From contig JBGSWC010000290.1 of assembly GCA_041752635.1 (NCBI GenBank), positions 1 to 19,020 on the forward strand: a stretch of 19,020 nucleotides of DNA, in the 5' to 3' direction. The notes under the pieces were generated by a model. The model made no database searches and was not told where the DNA came from. It saw only the letters and a program-made list of their open reading frames with translations. The stretch is from JBGSWC01 sp041752635 (lineage in GTDB: Bacteria; Planctomycetota; Planctomycetia; Pirellulales; Lacipirellulaceae). Below are positions 7,043-14,176 of this stretch, in pieces. Every line of letters starts with the position of its first letter. Position 1 is the first letter of the stretch. The position numbers were made by a program, and so were the translations under genes.

Positions 7043-7765
7043 TTATTGTGTTTCAAACTCGGCTTCGTTGTACATCGTCGGCTTGTCAATCGCGTCGATC
7101 ACTTCGTCAGCACGGCGGGCCACTTCGATTGTGCGGTCGAGTTCTTGCCTTAGTTTAGCGAGTTCGTCGTCGCTGTCTTGTAGCTGAAATGCGTGATATT
7201 GTTCAACGGTACGGGCCAGGTGGTTGACTGTCAGTACGACTTCGTCGATCGCCTTGGTCCGTTCGGCCAAGAGCGGACGCCCTGTGCGTCCGGGTAACCG
7301 GTTGGCTTGGTTCCACAATTCGAGCGACCGCTCCAGTTGCCGAACTGCGGCAAAAAAAAGTTTGTCGACTTTCTCGCGGAAGGCGATGGCCGTGTGTCCC
7401 ACCGGTGGTTCAAGCTCAAGCGCTGCGTGCAACTTGCGTAATCGCCTCAAACACTCTTCGCTGCGGGGGTCGTCATCTTGCTGTAATTCGAGGGCCAATT
7501 GATCGAGCCGGCGGTCACGCTCGATTTTCTGTTTCTCGGTCAAATAGCCGTGGGCTTTCTCCGTCAGGTCTTCGATTCCGAATATCAGCCGTGAGGCTTG
7601 AATTCCCAGTCCGGTAAGCACACCTGCCAGGCCAATGAAGTTGAGTACCGTGTTGCCATCGACACCCCACGACAGTAACCACGCACTGAGGCCACCGACC
7701 AGCGGCAACATCGTCCAGGGGGAGACGAACAGGTCGAGCAGAACTTTTTTCTTGACTTCGTCCAT
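7043..7765 (-). CDS. Membrane protein with two N-terminal TM segments and a coiled-coil cytoplasmic region
   Basis: The product has 240 residues from the ATG at 7765. Earlier in-frame codons overlap the preceding gene and give an implausible Arg-rich start. Residues about 10-33 (LFVSPWTMLPLVGGLSAWLL) and 38-62 (TVLNFIGLAGVLTGLGIQAS) are two membrane segments. The rest is charged and helical with heptad-like stretches (KIERDRRLDQLALELQQDD; DDELAKLRQELDRTIEVARR) and ends in an acidic tail. I do not recognise a named family. The gene sits 37 bp after the 514-aa binding protein-OmpA gene and 71 bp before pspA. That position suggests a membrane adaptor for PspA or for the transporter complex (inference). 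No ribosome site lies at normal spacing from this ATG: the nearest AGGAGG is 25 bases upstream and can pair with a CTCCT. Confidence 0.75.
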   Translation of the reverse strand: MDEVKKKVLLDLFVSPWTMLPLVGGLSAWLLSWGVDGNTVLNFIGLAGVLTGLGIQASRLIFGIEDLTEKAHGYLTEKQKIERDRRLDQLALELQQDDDPRSEECLRRLRKLHAALELEPPVGHTAIAFREKVDKLFFAAVRQLERSLELWNQANRLPGRTGRPLLAERTKAIDEVVLTVNHLARTVEQYHAFQLQDSDDELAKLRQELDRTIEVARRADEVIDAIDKPTMYNEAEFETQ

Positions 7766-7802
7766 TGGCCGCCGCGCAGGAGACCTAGTGCCTCCTAGTA
7801 AT

Positions 7803-9347
7803 TTAGTAAGGAACCTCACCCAACAAAAACGAAACCGACGTGCTGCCGCTCGGTTCGACACCGACAGCGCGAATGCGGTCGGTATCGACGCCGTGTTGCG
7901 ACAGGTAGCGCTCGACCTCGAGGGCTCGCTGCTCGGCTAGTTTCTTGTTCGCGGCCGCATCGCCACGCAGCGATGCGTTCCCCCGTACGATTACATAGTA
8001 ACGAGTTGATTGCAGCGTGCCAGCCAGTTCGTCGAGCAATTTACGGCTTCGCTCGGTAAGCGTCGGTGTCCCGCGGGCGAATATCAGCGTCGGGGCTTTG
8101 GCTGTGCCAGCCTCAACGAGCGAACTCCACTGTGCATCGCTTAGTGCGGGCATTTCCGTGCCACGGATTTCTTCGTTCTCGACTCCCGGATGAAAATCGG
8201 CCAATTCGCGAAGCACGTTGTCGTTGTAAAGGTAGTTGGGATTGCCATCGGTTGGATCGCGCTCGATGCTTCCCGAATCGATCAACACGCGCGTGATGCC
8301 AGCGATTATGTCTTCAAGATGGGGCAACCGCGTCCCGTTGCGGATTCCGGCGTGGGCGAGATTCTCTTGGGTGTTCTTCCACCACACACCATCGACGAGA
8401 CGGGTTGCTTCTTCATGAGTCAATGCCGCATCAGCGGCGGCGTCCTTCATGATGAGGGCGATGCGGTCTTCGGTCGTTCGATATTTGTAATTCGCTTGTA
8501 GATAGGCTCTGACGAGGGCGGTAGCCGTATCGCTGTTTTTGGCGATATAGTCATCGCTGGCGACGAGTACATCGACGATCGTCGCTGGAAATCGCGAGCT
8601 GTCGACGATTACGCCGACCCGATCGTTTTTGAGCATCTGAGTGATGTAAGGTTCCCACACGACGTAGGCAACCGGGTCAGTCGGTTTCGACTTCTTGTAC
8701 TTGGCGACAACTTCGGCCGCATCGCGCATTTCGATAAACGGATTCTCTGGCAATTGGTCGAGTTGAAATCGCGACATCACAACCCGAGCGAGGGTTTCGC
8801 TAGGGGAGTTTGGTGTCAGCACAAATCGCGTTTCGGGCGTGTTGAGTGCGTCGACATTGGCGAAAACCTCCTTGTAACTGACAATCGCATCGGCCCCCAC
8901 CGTTTCGTCGATGACGGCGACGATTGTTGCCGGCAACGAGTTGCTCTCGGCACATGTTTTCACGAGCGCATCGATCGTGAAGACCGCCATGTCGACTTCG
9001 CCCCGGGCAAGTGCCGCGAGCCGCTTGGTGTAGTCGGCACCGTCGTCTTTAAGAGTGAGCTTAATGCCCTGGTCGCGGAGCGCGCCGGCAAACTCAGGCG
9101 AACGCAGTACGGCGTAGCCGCTGAAACCATCGAGCGCGATGCTAACCTGCGTCTGGTAGCGGCTATCGGACCCACCACGGCGCAATTCGGCTTCGCGTGC
9201 CGCGCGGGCCGCCTCGGCTTCGGCTTGCGCACGTTGAGAATTGGACTCAGCGATCGATGGCCCAAACCACACTTTCCAACAGACGACGCCAATCAAAAGA
9301 ATGACGAGCCAGACCATACTGACGGCAAGTAGCTTGCCCTTCGACAC
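7803..9347 (-). CDS. NMT1-like binding protein fused to an OmpA-like domain (membrane-anchored)
   Basis: This 514-residue fusion starts at GTG 9347, with AGGAG 6-7 bases upstream. Residues 7-28 form one uncleaved-looking membrane anchor, followed by an Ala/Glu/Arg-rich linker helix (36-58). Residues about 65-340 are a periplasmic binding domain of NMT1/NitT type (VSIALDGFSGYAVLRSPEF; GEVDMAVFTIDALVK; AYVVWEPYITQML). Residues about 400-514 are OmpA-like: SDAQWSSLVEAG, a FARGTPTLTERSRKLLDELA strand-helix, and NKKLAEQRALEVERYLSQHG. The position usually holding GHxD, whose Asp contacts peptidoglycan, reads GNAS here, while the Arg of the LxxxRA segment (Arg474) is kept. It lies between the VWA gene (32-bp gap) and the two-TM gene. 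I infer a receptor tethered to the inner membrane that reaches toward the cell wall. The ligand is unknown. Confidence 0.85.
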   Translation of the reverse strand: MSKGKLLAVSMVWLVILLIGVVCWKVWFGPSIAESNSQRAQAEAEAARAAREAELRRGGSDSRYQTQVSIALDGFSGYAVLRSPEFAGALRDQGIKLTLKDDGADYTKRLAALARGEVDMAVFTIDALVKTCAESNSLPATIVAVIDETVGADAIVSYKEVFANVDALNTPETRFVLTPNSPSETLARVVMSRFQLDQLPENPFIEMRDAAEVVAKYKKSKPTDPVAYVVWEPYITQMLKNDRVGVIVDSSRFPATIVDVLVASDDYIAKNSDTATALVRAYLQANYKYRTTEDRIALIMKDAAADAALTHEEATRLVDGVWWKNTQENLAHAGIRNGTRLPHLEDIIAGITRVLIDSGSIERDPTDGNPNYLYNDNVLRELADFHPGVENEEIRGTEMPALSDAQWSSLVEAGTAKAPTLIFARGTPTLTERSRKLLDELAGTLQSTRYYVIVRGNASLRGDAAANKKLAEQRALEVERYLSQHGVDTDRIRAVGVEPSGSTSVSFLLGEVPY

Positions 9348-9379
9348 GCGCTCACTCCTGTTATTTTAATGGGGAAACT

Positions 9380-10294
9380 TCAGCGTGATTTGGCAACCGC
9401 CCGCACAACCAGCATAATCACGATTCCGATGAATATGAGGAAGCCGAACGGGAACCCATCGCCATCGTCGTTGTTGTTATTCTGCTGGCGAGCAGGGGAT
9501 CCTCCGGCACCTTGATTCTGACCATTGTTAGCGAATTCAGCGCTCGCGTCGAAGTTGCCTATTGGTGTATTTTCGGTCGACGTGAGCGCTCCAATCGCGG
9601 CTGCGGCAACTTCGCTGGGGAATCCGGCGAGAAAAGCAAAGTCGCCTTCCGCAGCATCACCGGAGTCGGTCGCGCTGCTTTCGCCATTGACGACCTGCGA
9701 AATGGCTTTTTCCAGCGATTGAGGATCGTCGGCCCGACGGTAAGTGCTGGTGCGTGTGGCGAGGCTGTGGTCTTGCTGCATAGCGACACCAATCACGTCG
9801 ACCAACAATCCGCGCGCCTGGATTTCTGGCAGGTACTGGTCGACCAGTTGGCTGTCGGTCGCTTCCCCGTCAGTGACGATCAACAATTTATAGATACCAA
9901 AACGCTGGTCCGCACGCAGTTGGAGCAGCGCATCGGCCCCTTCGCGCATTGTGTCGCCGAGCGGTGTATATCCGTTGGCGGTCAGTCGGCCGACTGCCTG
10001 TCGCACCGCCTGCTTATCGATGGGCCCCAGCGGTACGAGCCATTTCCCTTGACGCCCCGGATTGAGCAGCAAGACCCCCACATCGGCATCATCGTCGGTC
10101 TGGTCGAGTACCTTCAGCAGCGCATTCTTAGCCGCCGAGATGCGGGTGCCTCCGCCGACGAATGGCTCGTTCATCGAACCCGAATTATCAAGAACCACCA
10201 CGACGTTGAGTTCGCTTCCGGCAACCGACTGCGAGCAGCAGGCCACAAGACCCGCTAGCGACGCGAGCGTAACGCGTTGAATGACATTTTTCAC
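9380..10294 (-). CDS. VWA-domain protein with intact MIDAS, exported and C-terminally membrane-anchored
   Basis: This 304-residue protein starts at GTG 10294, preceded by GGAGG. An export signal occupies residues 1-26. It contains a good lipobox (L16-V17-A18-C19), so it may be a lipoprotein. The von Willebrand A domain (about 28-205) has a complete metal-ion-dependent adhesion site: D36-x-S38-x-S40 in LDNSGSM, Thr110 in YTPLG, and Asp142 in VTDGE. A low-complexity Gly/Asn/Gln linker (255-280) follows, then a terminal TM segment at about 282-300 with the basic end AKSR. The VWA domain would therefore sit in the periplasm. It lies between the two binding protein-OmpA fusions, 51 bp from one and 32 bp from the other. 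VWA proteins typically scaffold or present partners through the bound metal, and an AAA+ partner is encoded in the same cluster. Confidence 0.88.
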   Translation of the reverse strand: MKNVIQRVTLASLAGLVACCSQSVAGSELNVVVVLDNSGSMNEPFVGGGTRISAAKNALLKVLDQTDDDADVGVLLLNPGRQGKWLVPLGPIDKQAVRQAVGRLTANGYTPLGDTMREGADALLQLRADQRFGIYKLLIVTDGEATDSQLVDQYLPEIQARGLLVDVIGVAMQQDHSLATRTSTYRRADDPQSLEKAISQVVNGESSATDSGDAAEGDFAFLAGFPSEVAAAAIGALTSTENTPIGNFDASAEFANNGQNQGAGGSPARQQNNNNDDGDGFPFGFLIFIGIVIMLVVRAVAKSR

Positions 10295-10345
10295 TTCGTC
10301 CTCCCGTTATGAATTCGGCGAGTGTCTGCGCTCGTCGGTGGATTA

Positions 10346-12184
10346 TCAGAAATCAAAATCCGACTCGGAGAGTTCTTCGGGGTTCACTTTCACGATGCGA
10401 AACTCGACGCGCATGTTTTGCATCGCTTCTTCAATGTTTGCTGGTTTCGAAATCACTGGATCGGAAATACCAGCACCGAGCGGTTGAAGTTGCGACAAGT
10501 TAACGTTGATGCCTTGCTGCTCGGCATAGCCGACGATAGCCTGCTTGACTTGCTCGGCACGCGCCTGCGAGAGATTGAGCGCCGCCTGCATCGTTTGCAA
10601 CGGGCTGTCGGCAGCCCCCTCAAAGGCTCCCGACTTGATTAGCCGCACCATTTCGTCGGTTTGGCTAATGTCGAGTTCCTTGTTGCCTTGCGACGTGTTG
10701 AGGAAATAACGGTAGTTGCCCTGCTGCCCCGTACGACGGATCACGCCCTTGTCGAGACCCGCTTTGATGAGTTGCACGAGCGTCTTGGTCGGGTCACTAT
10801 GTCCGCGAATCACAACGGCGGCTCCGCCGAAGGTACTCGCCTGTTGCAACGCACGATCGAATTCCGCGCCGTATTGGTCGACAGAAAAATCAGATTGGTT
10901 CGGCTTGAACGAAATCGTAAAGCTCACAATCGTGTCGGTATCGAGATTGTCGTCGGGGAACTCCATGAGTCCTTCCCCTTCGACAATGCGCTTGGGCACG
11001 ACGTATTCGACGCCGGCCGCTTTAGCTAGTTCTTGGTAGTTCCATTGTGGCGGATCGAAACCCTTGCGAGTCTTGGCATAGCCCCACTTCGTGGCTAGGT
11101 CGAGAGCCGCCGTCATTTTGGAATTAAACCCGCTCAGGTTGCCTGACTGCTCGAAGAATGCCACCTGTCCCGGCAGCCCCACAAAGCGGCAATCGAGCAA
11201 CAGTCCATGGGCGTCGACTTCGAGTGTTGGCAAGACTTCGTCGCCAAAGATTTGCTGGCATTGAGTTAGCAATTTTCGGTAATCTTTTGACATGCTTTGC
11301 GACTTTTCAAAGTCGTCTCGCAGCTTCGTCACCTGTGGAGTCGCTGCCAGGTAACCGGCAACGAACTTTTCGACTTCTGCGCGGTTGGCTTTGAACCAAT
11401 CGCTCCGTACCGCATAGACGTCAGCGATCGAGCGATTCATATTCTGCGTCGATACCAGCACGTGAGCCCCTCTCACGGTTCCCTCGGCACCGGTGCCGGT
11501 CGAGTCGCCACCGCCGGTGAGTCCGATCATGTCGGGCGTAATGACACAGCACGCATCGATCGACGGATCCTTGCGAAACTTCTCGGCGGCACCATTCGGG
11601 CCGGTCAAGTCGTCGACGAAAACAATTTCGACATCGTCGTTGGTGAGTTTGGCGGCATCGAGTGCGTCGTACAGCAAACCGACATGGGGTCCCCCCTGTT
11701 GGCAAGCGATTTTGGCCTTGCTGCCCGACTTCTTGAGGTCGTTGAGTGTTCGCAATCCCTCTCGCGCCACGATATGGTCGCCGGCACTCCACGAGAGTTG
11801 CAGGATCACCACCGGCTTTGTGCGGGGGTCGCTGCCGATCACTTCGCTCGCTTGCCCGAGCATTCGCATCGTGCCGCGCAGGTAAGGCGATTTTCCGCCC
11901 ATGTAGTCTTTCACCTGTTGGACAAAGTCATCGCCGGGGGTGAGGTTCAGCTTCAAACCTTTTTTTCCGTAGATCGAATCGGGAGTCGTCTTGAGCCCGC
12001 CGTTGGCGTAGAACGTGGCCGCGTCGCCACCCCAAGTGATGAAGGGGACGTTGACTTCGCTCCCCTTCTGCACAGGCTGCACCTGCAACGGTCCGGTAAT
12101 GCCCGAGAACAATTGCTGTGCCGATGCGCCCGCTGCGAAAGCGAACACAAGTAGCAATGTTGCGGATAATTTAGTGAACTTCAT
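10346..12184 (-). CDS. Secreted NMT1/PstS-like binding protein fused to a split OmpA-like domain
   Basis: The product has 612 residues from the ATG at 12184, with GGAGG 6 bases upstream. A cleavable signal peptide ends at ASA before Gln23. Residues about 40-400 form the binding domain (FITWGGDAATFYANGGLKTT; VVILQLSWSAGDHIVAREGL; DACCVITPDMIGLTGGG; VYAVRSDWFKANRAEVEKFV). Residues about 412-600 are OmpA-like (IVSFTISFKPNQSDFSVDQY; VVIRGHSDPTK with the Asp of GHxD at 464; NLSQARAEQVKQAIVGYAEQ with Arg542). About 70 residues containing Tyr/Asn/Gln-rich and Asp/Glu/Met-rich stretches are inserted between the two halves of the peptidoglycan-binding motif. The end is acidic (ELSESDFDF). The protein is probably soluble in the periplasm and wall-bound. 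From family knowledge, similar binding protein/OmpA fusions are annotated as phosphate-type, but nothing here proves a phosphate ligand. Confidence 0.87.
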   Translation of the reverse strand: MKFTKLSATLLLVFAFAAGASAQQLFSGITGPLQVQPVQKGSEVNVPFITWGGDAATFYANGGLKTTPDSIYGKKGLKLNLTPGDDFVQQVKDYMGGKSPYLRGTMRMLGQASEVIGSDPRTKPVVILQLSWSAGDHIVAREGLRTLNDLKKSGSKAKIACQQGGPHVGLLYDALDAAKLTNDDVEIVFVDDLTGPNGAAEKFRKDPSIDACCVITPDMIGLTGGGDSTGTGAEGTVRGAHVLVSTQNMNRSIADVYAVRSDWFKANRAEVEKFVAGYLAATPQVTKLRDDFEKSQSMSKDYRKLLTQCQQIFGDEVLPTLEVDAHGLLLDCRFVGLPGQVAFFEQSGNLSGFNSKMTAALDLATKWGYAKTRKGFDPPQWNYQELAKAAGVEYVVPKRIVEGEGLMEFPDDNLDTDTIVSFTISFKPNQSDFSVDQYGAEFDRALQQASTFGGAAVVIRGHSDPTKTLVQLIKAGLDKGVIRRTGQQGNYRYFLNTSQGNKELDISQTDEMVRLIKSGAFEGAADSPLQTMQAALNLSQARAEQVKQAIVGYAEQQGINVNLSQLQPLGAGISDPVISKPANIEEAMQNMRVEFRIVKVNPEELSESDFDF

Positions 12185-12250
12185 TTTTAGCCTCCAGAAG
12201 TTGAATGTAGCCGTGTATTCGTTGTTGTCGACGGAATCTTGGTAGGCAAC

Positions 12251-14020
12251 CTACCGAATTCCCTGCAATTCTAGCTCTCGCAGTCTTCGATCCCATGCTT
12301 CACGCTGGACATCCGTAACGTCTGGTTCTGGCAGCAACGATCTGCGTGTGCAATTAACAAGCGCCTGCAAAGTTTGATATTCGCGCGTTGGTGCAATAGC
12401 GGGGGATAATTGATCGTGGATAGTTGCGCGGACCTCTTCCCACGTCTTCGGTTGCCGTGCTTTGAGTAGCGAACGCAGCGACGCGAACGCGGCGGCCGAG
12501 TAATCGCTTGCGAGAACCTCACTGTCGAGTTCGTCAATTTGAGACGCTAGCGTCTCTTCGCCTTCGAGCTTCACGGCACTAAGAACCCATTTGATAAAGT
12601 TGCAACGGTCGTCGCCGGTGGGGTCGAGCACCGGAATGATCAAATCGCCCACCCGCCCCGGACGGCGGATATCGGGCGAAAGCAGGTGAATGCGGGCTGT
12701 CATCAATAGCCACAATACACGACCGCGAAGTTGCGGATCGCTCATCATCGCTTGAATTTTGCCTGTGAGTCGACGCTCTGTCTCGTGCGCGTTGGCGTCG
12801 ACGCCACCGAATTGGGTGTCGGCTTCGTCGACGAAAATCACCACCTTGTCGAGCGCGTCGAGTACACGGCGGAGCCGCTCGAAGATCACATCGGTCTGGC
12901 CGAACCACTGGCTACGAATATTCTTGAGTACCAGCACGGGCAAGTCGAGTTCGGCTGCCACGGCTTCGAAGATGAACGTCTTGCCGCTACCAATCGCCCC
13001 GGCGACCGCCGCGCCGGGCAGTGCCGCCGCGCCGTCGGCTTGAAAGCGGGGTATGAGTTCGTCACGAAGAAAGTCTTTCAGCTTGCTGAAGCCGATCACA
13101 TCGGCCAGCGTGTGCCCCGGTTTCTTGAACTCGACGACATCGTCGCCAAGTTGCGAGCGAATGAACTCTTCGACTTTGTCGAAGACTTGAGTTGGCCCCA
13201 GCGGTTCGCCCGAATAAGCCACTCCTGCCAACATCTGCCGCAGTGCTTGAATTGAAAGTCCAGCAGTGCATTCGGCCAACTTCTCGGGCGTCGACCAGAG
13301 TTTTGGCTGTGGCGAAGTCCGTGCGATGTAGTGATTGATGAAATCGAGCCGCTGGCTGTGCGACGGGGCTGGCACTTCGACACTCAGCACCTGGGGCATC
13401 CGCGAGATGCGGCTATGGATCATCGCCCGCGACTCGGCGAGTAGACAAACCGAATCGGTCGCCTCGACAAACTCAGGGTCCCCCAACCAATCGTGAACGA
13501 TGCTGATGCGATGAAGCTGGCGATCGTTGAGGCTGGCCAGATTGCCCCCTTCGGGCAGCAACATATCGGCCGCTTCGACGACAATCAGCAGGTCTTCACG
13601 GAGTGCGGCCCTCGAACAAATGGTCAGTTGTCGCAGAAACTCGAGCGCGAGAGTCGGATTGCCAGTCGCTTCGCGAAGGTTTCGGTCAAATTCTTGTTGA
13701 TAGATCGCGAGCTGCGAGCCCTTTTGCTGCAGCTCTTGAATGGCGAGCGTGTTTGCGTCAACACCGGTCTTCCACTCGACCCATGCGCCTCGCAACTTCT
13801 CGGCGGCACTGCTGTCCATCCGCACCGGTCCGTTGAGTTCATAGACCAATTGCAACAGTCCATTGGTCCGCGTCTTTTCGATCAAGAATCGGTTCAGCGG
13901 CACATAGCTCGATCCGTCCCACAGTAAGTCATAAATATTGCCGCAGACGACGACGCTGCGCGTCTGTCCCGAATTGAGCAGCGACGCGAGTCGACCGAAG
14001 AATTCGTGTGGTTGGCTCAT
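12251..14020 (-). CDS. Tandem AAA+ ATPase (degenerate N-terminal and active C-terminal AAA module; Ycf46-like layout)
   Basis: This is a 589-residue cytoplasmic ATPase. The N-terminal half (about 1-290) resembles a degenerate AAA module: it has a strand LLIVVEAADMLLP at the Walker B position but no P-loop. The C-terminal half (about 300-560) opens with LADVIGFSKLKDFLRDELIP, then Walker A GAIGSGKT (341-348), Walker B VVIFVDEAD (393-400), and a sensor/arginine-finger region DIRRPGRVGDLIIPV. An inactive module followed by an active one recalls Ycf46-type ATPases. Classic MoxR is shorter and has one module. It is the first gene of the leftward cluster, 66 bp before the 612-aa fusion, and is divergent from the ABC ATPase 156 bp away. 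Pairing with the VWA protein suggests an AAA+/VWA partnership, although that VWA protein is predicted periplasmic, so direct contact is uncertain. Confidence 0.85.
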   Translation of the reverse strand: MSQPHEFFGRLASLLNSGQTRSVVVCGNIYDLLWDGSSYVPLNRFLIEKTRTNGLLQLVYELNGPVRMDSSAAEKLRGAWVEWKTGVDANTLAIQELQQKGSQLAIYQQEFDRNLREATGNPTLALEFLRQLTICSRAALREDLLIVVEAADMLLPEGGNLASLNDRQLHRISIVHDWLGDPEFVEATDSVCLLAESRAMIHSRISRMPQVLSVEVPAPSHSQRLDFINHYIARTSPQPKLWSTPEKLAECTAGLSIQALRQMLAGVAYSGEPLGPTQVFDKVEEFIRSQLGDDVVEFKKPGHTLADVIGFSKLKDFLRDELIPRFQADGAAALPGAAVAGAIGSGKTFIFEAVAAELDLPVLVLKNIRSQWFGQTDVIFERLRRVLDALDKVVIFVDEADTQFGGVDANAHETERRLTGKIQAMMSDPQLRGRVLWLLMTARIHLLSPDIRRPGRVGDLIIPVLDPTGDDRCNFIKWVLSAVKLEGEETLASQIDELDSEVLASDYSAAAFASLRSLLKARQPKTWEEVRATIHDQLSPAIAPTREYQTLQALVNCTRRSLLPEPDVTDVQREAWDRRLRELELQGIR

Positions 14021-14176
14021 ATGGGCGTGCGCTGCGGAATCGATGAAACGAACGGGAATCGAATCTCAAGAGTATAACGCCAATGCCACTAGCGATGGAT
14101 GGTAGCTAGCGAGATAATTTTCTGCAGACTCGCTGCCAGTCGAATGAAGAACGTTCCGCAAACCGAGCAATCGCCG
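14021..14176. promoter_or_regulatory. Divergent intergenic region expected to drive both arms of the transport/PspA locus
   Basis: These 156 bp separate the leftward AAA+-led operon from the rightward ABC ATPase gene and must hold both promoters if the gene calls are right. A TATAAC at 14073-14078 is a possible rightward -10, but no convincing -35 is visible at the right distance. I see no clear operator palindrome. Confidence 0.35.

Noticed and set aside
9512..10258. 248-residue plus-strand frame opposite the VWA gene
   Set aside because: Antisense to a complete VWA domain with MIDAS residues. It lacks a ribosome site and has shadow-type composition.
11297..12154. 285-residue plus-strand frame opposite the 612-aa binding protein-OmpA gene
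   Set aside because: Shadow of a gene with signal peptide, ribosome site and recognisable domains. No family features of its own.
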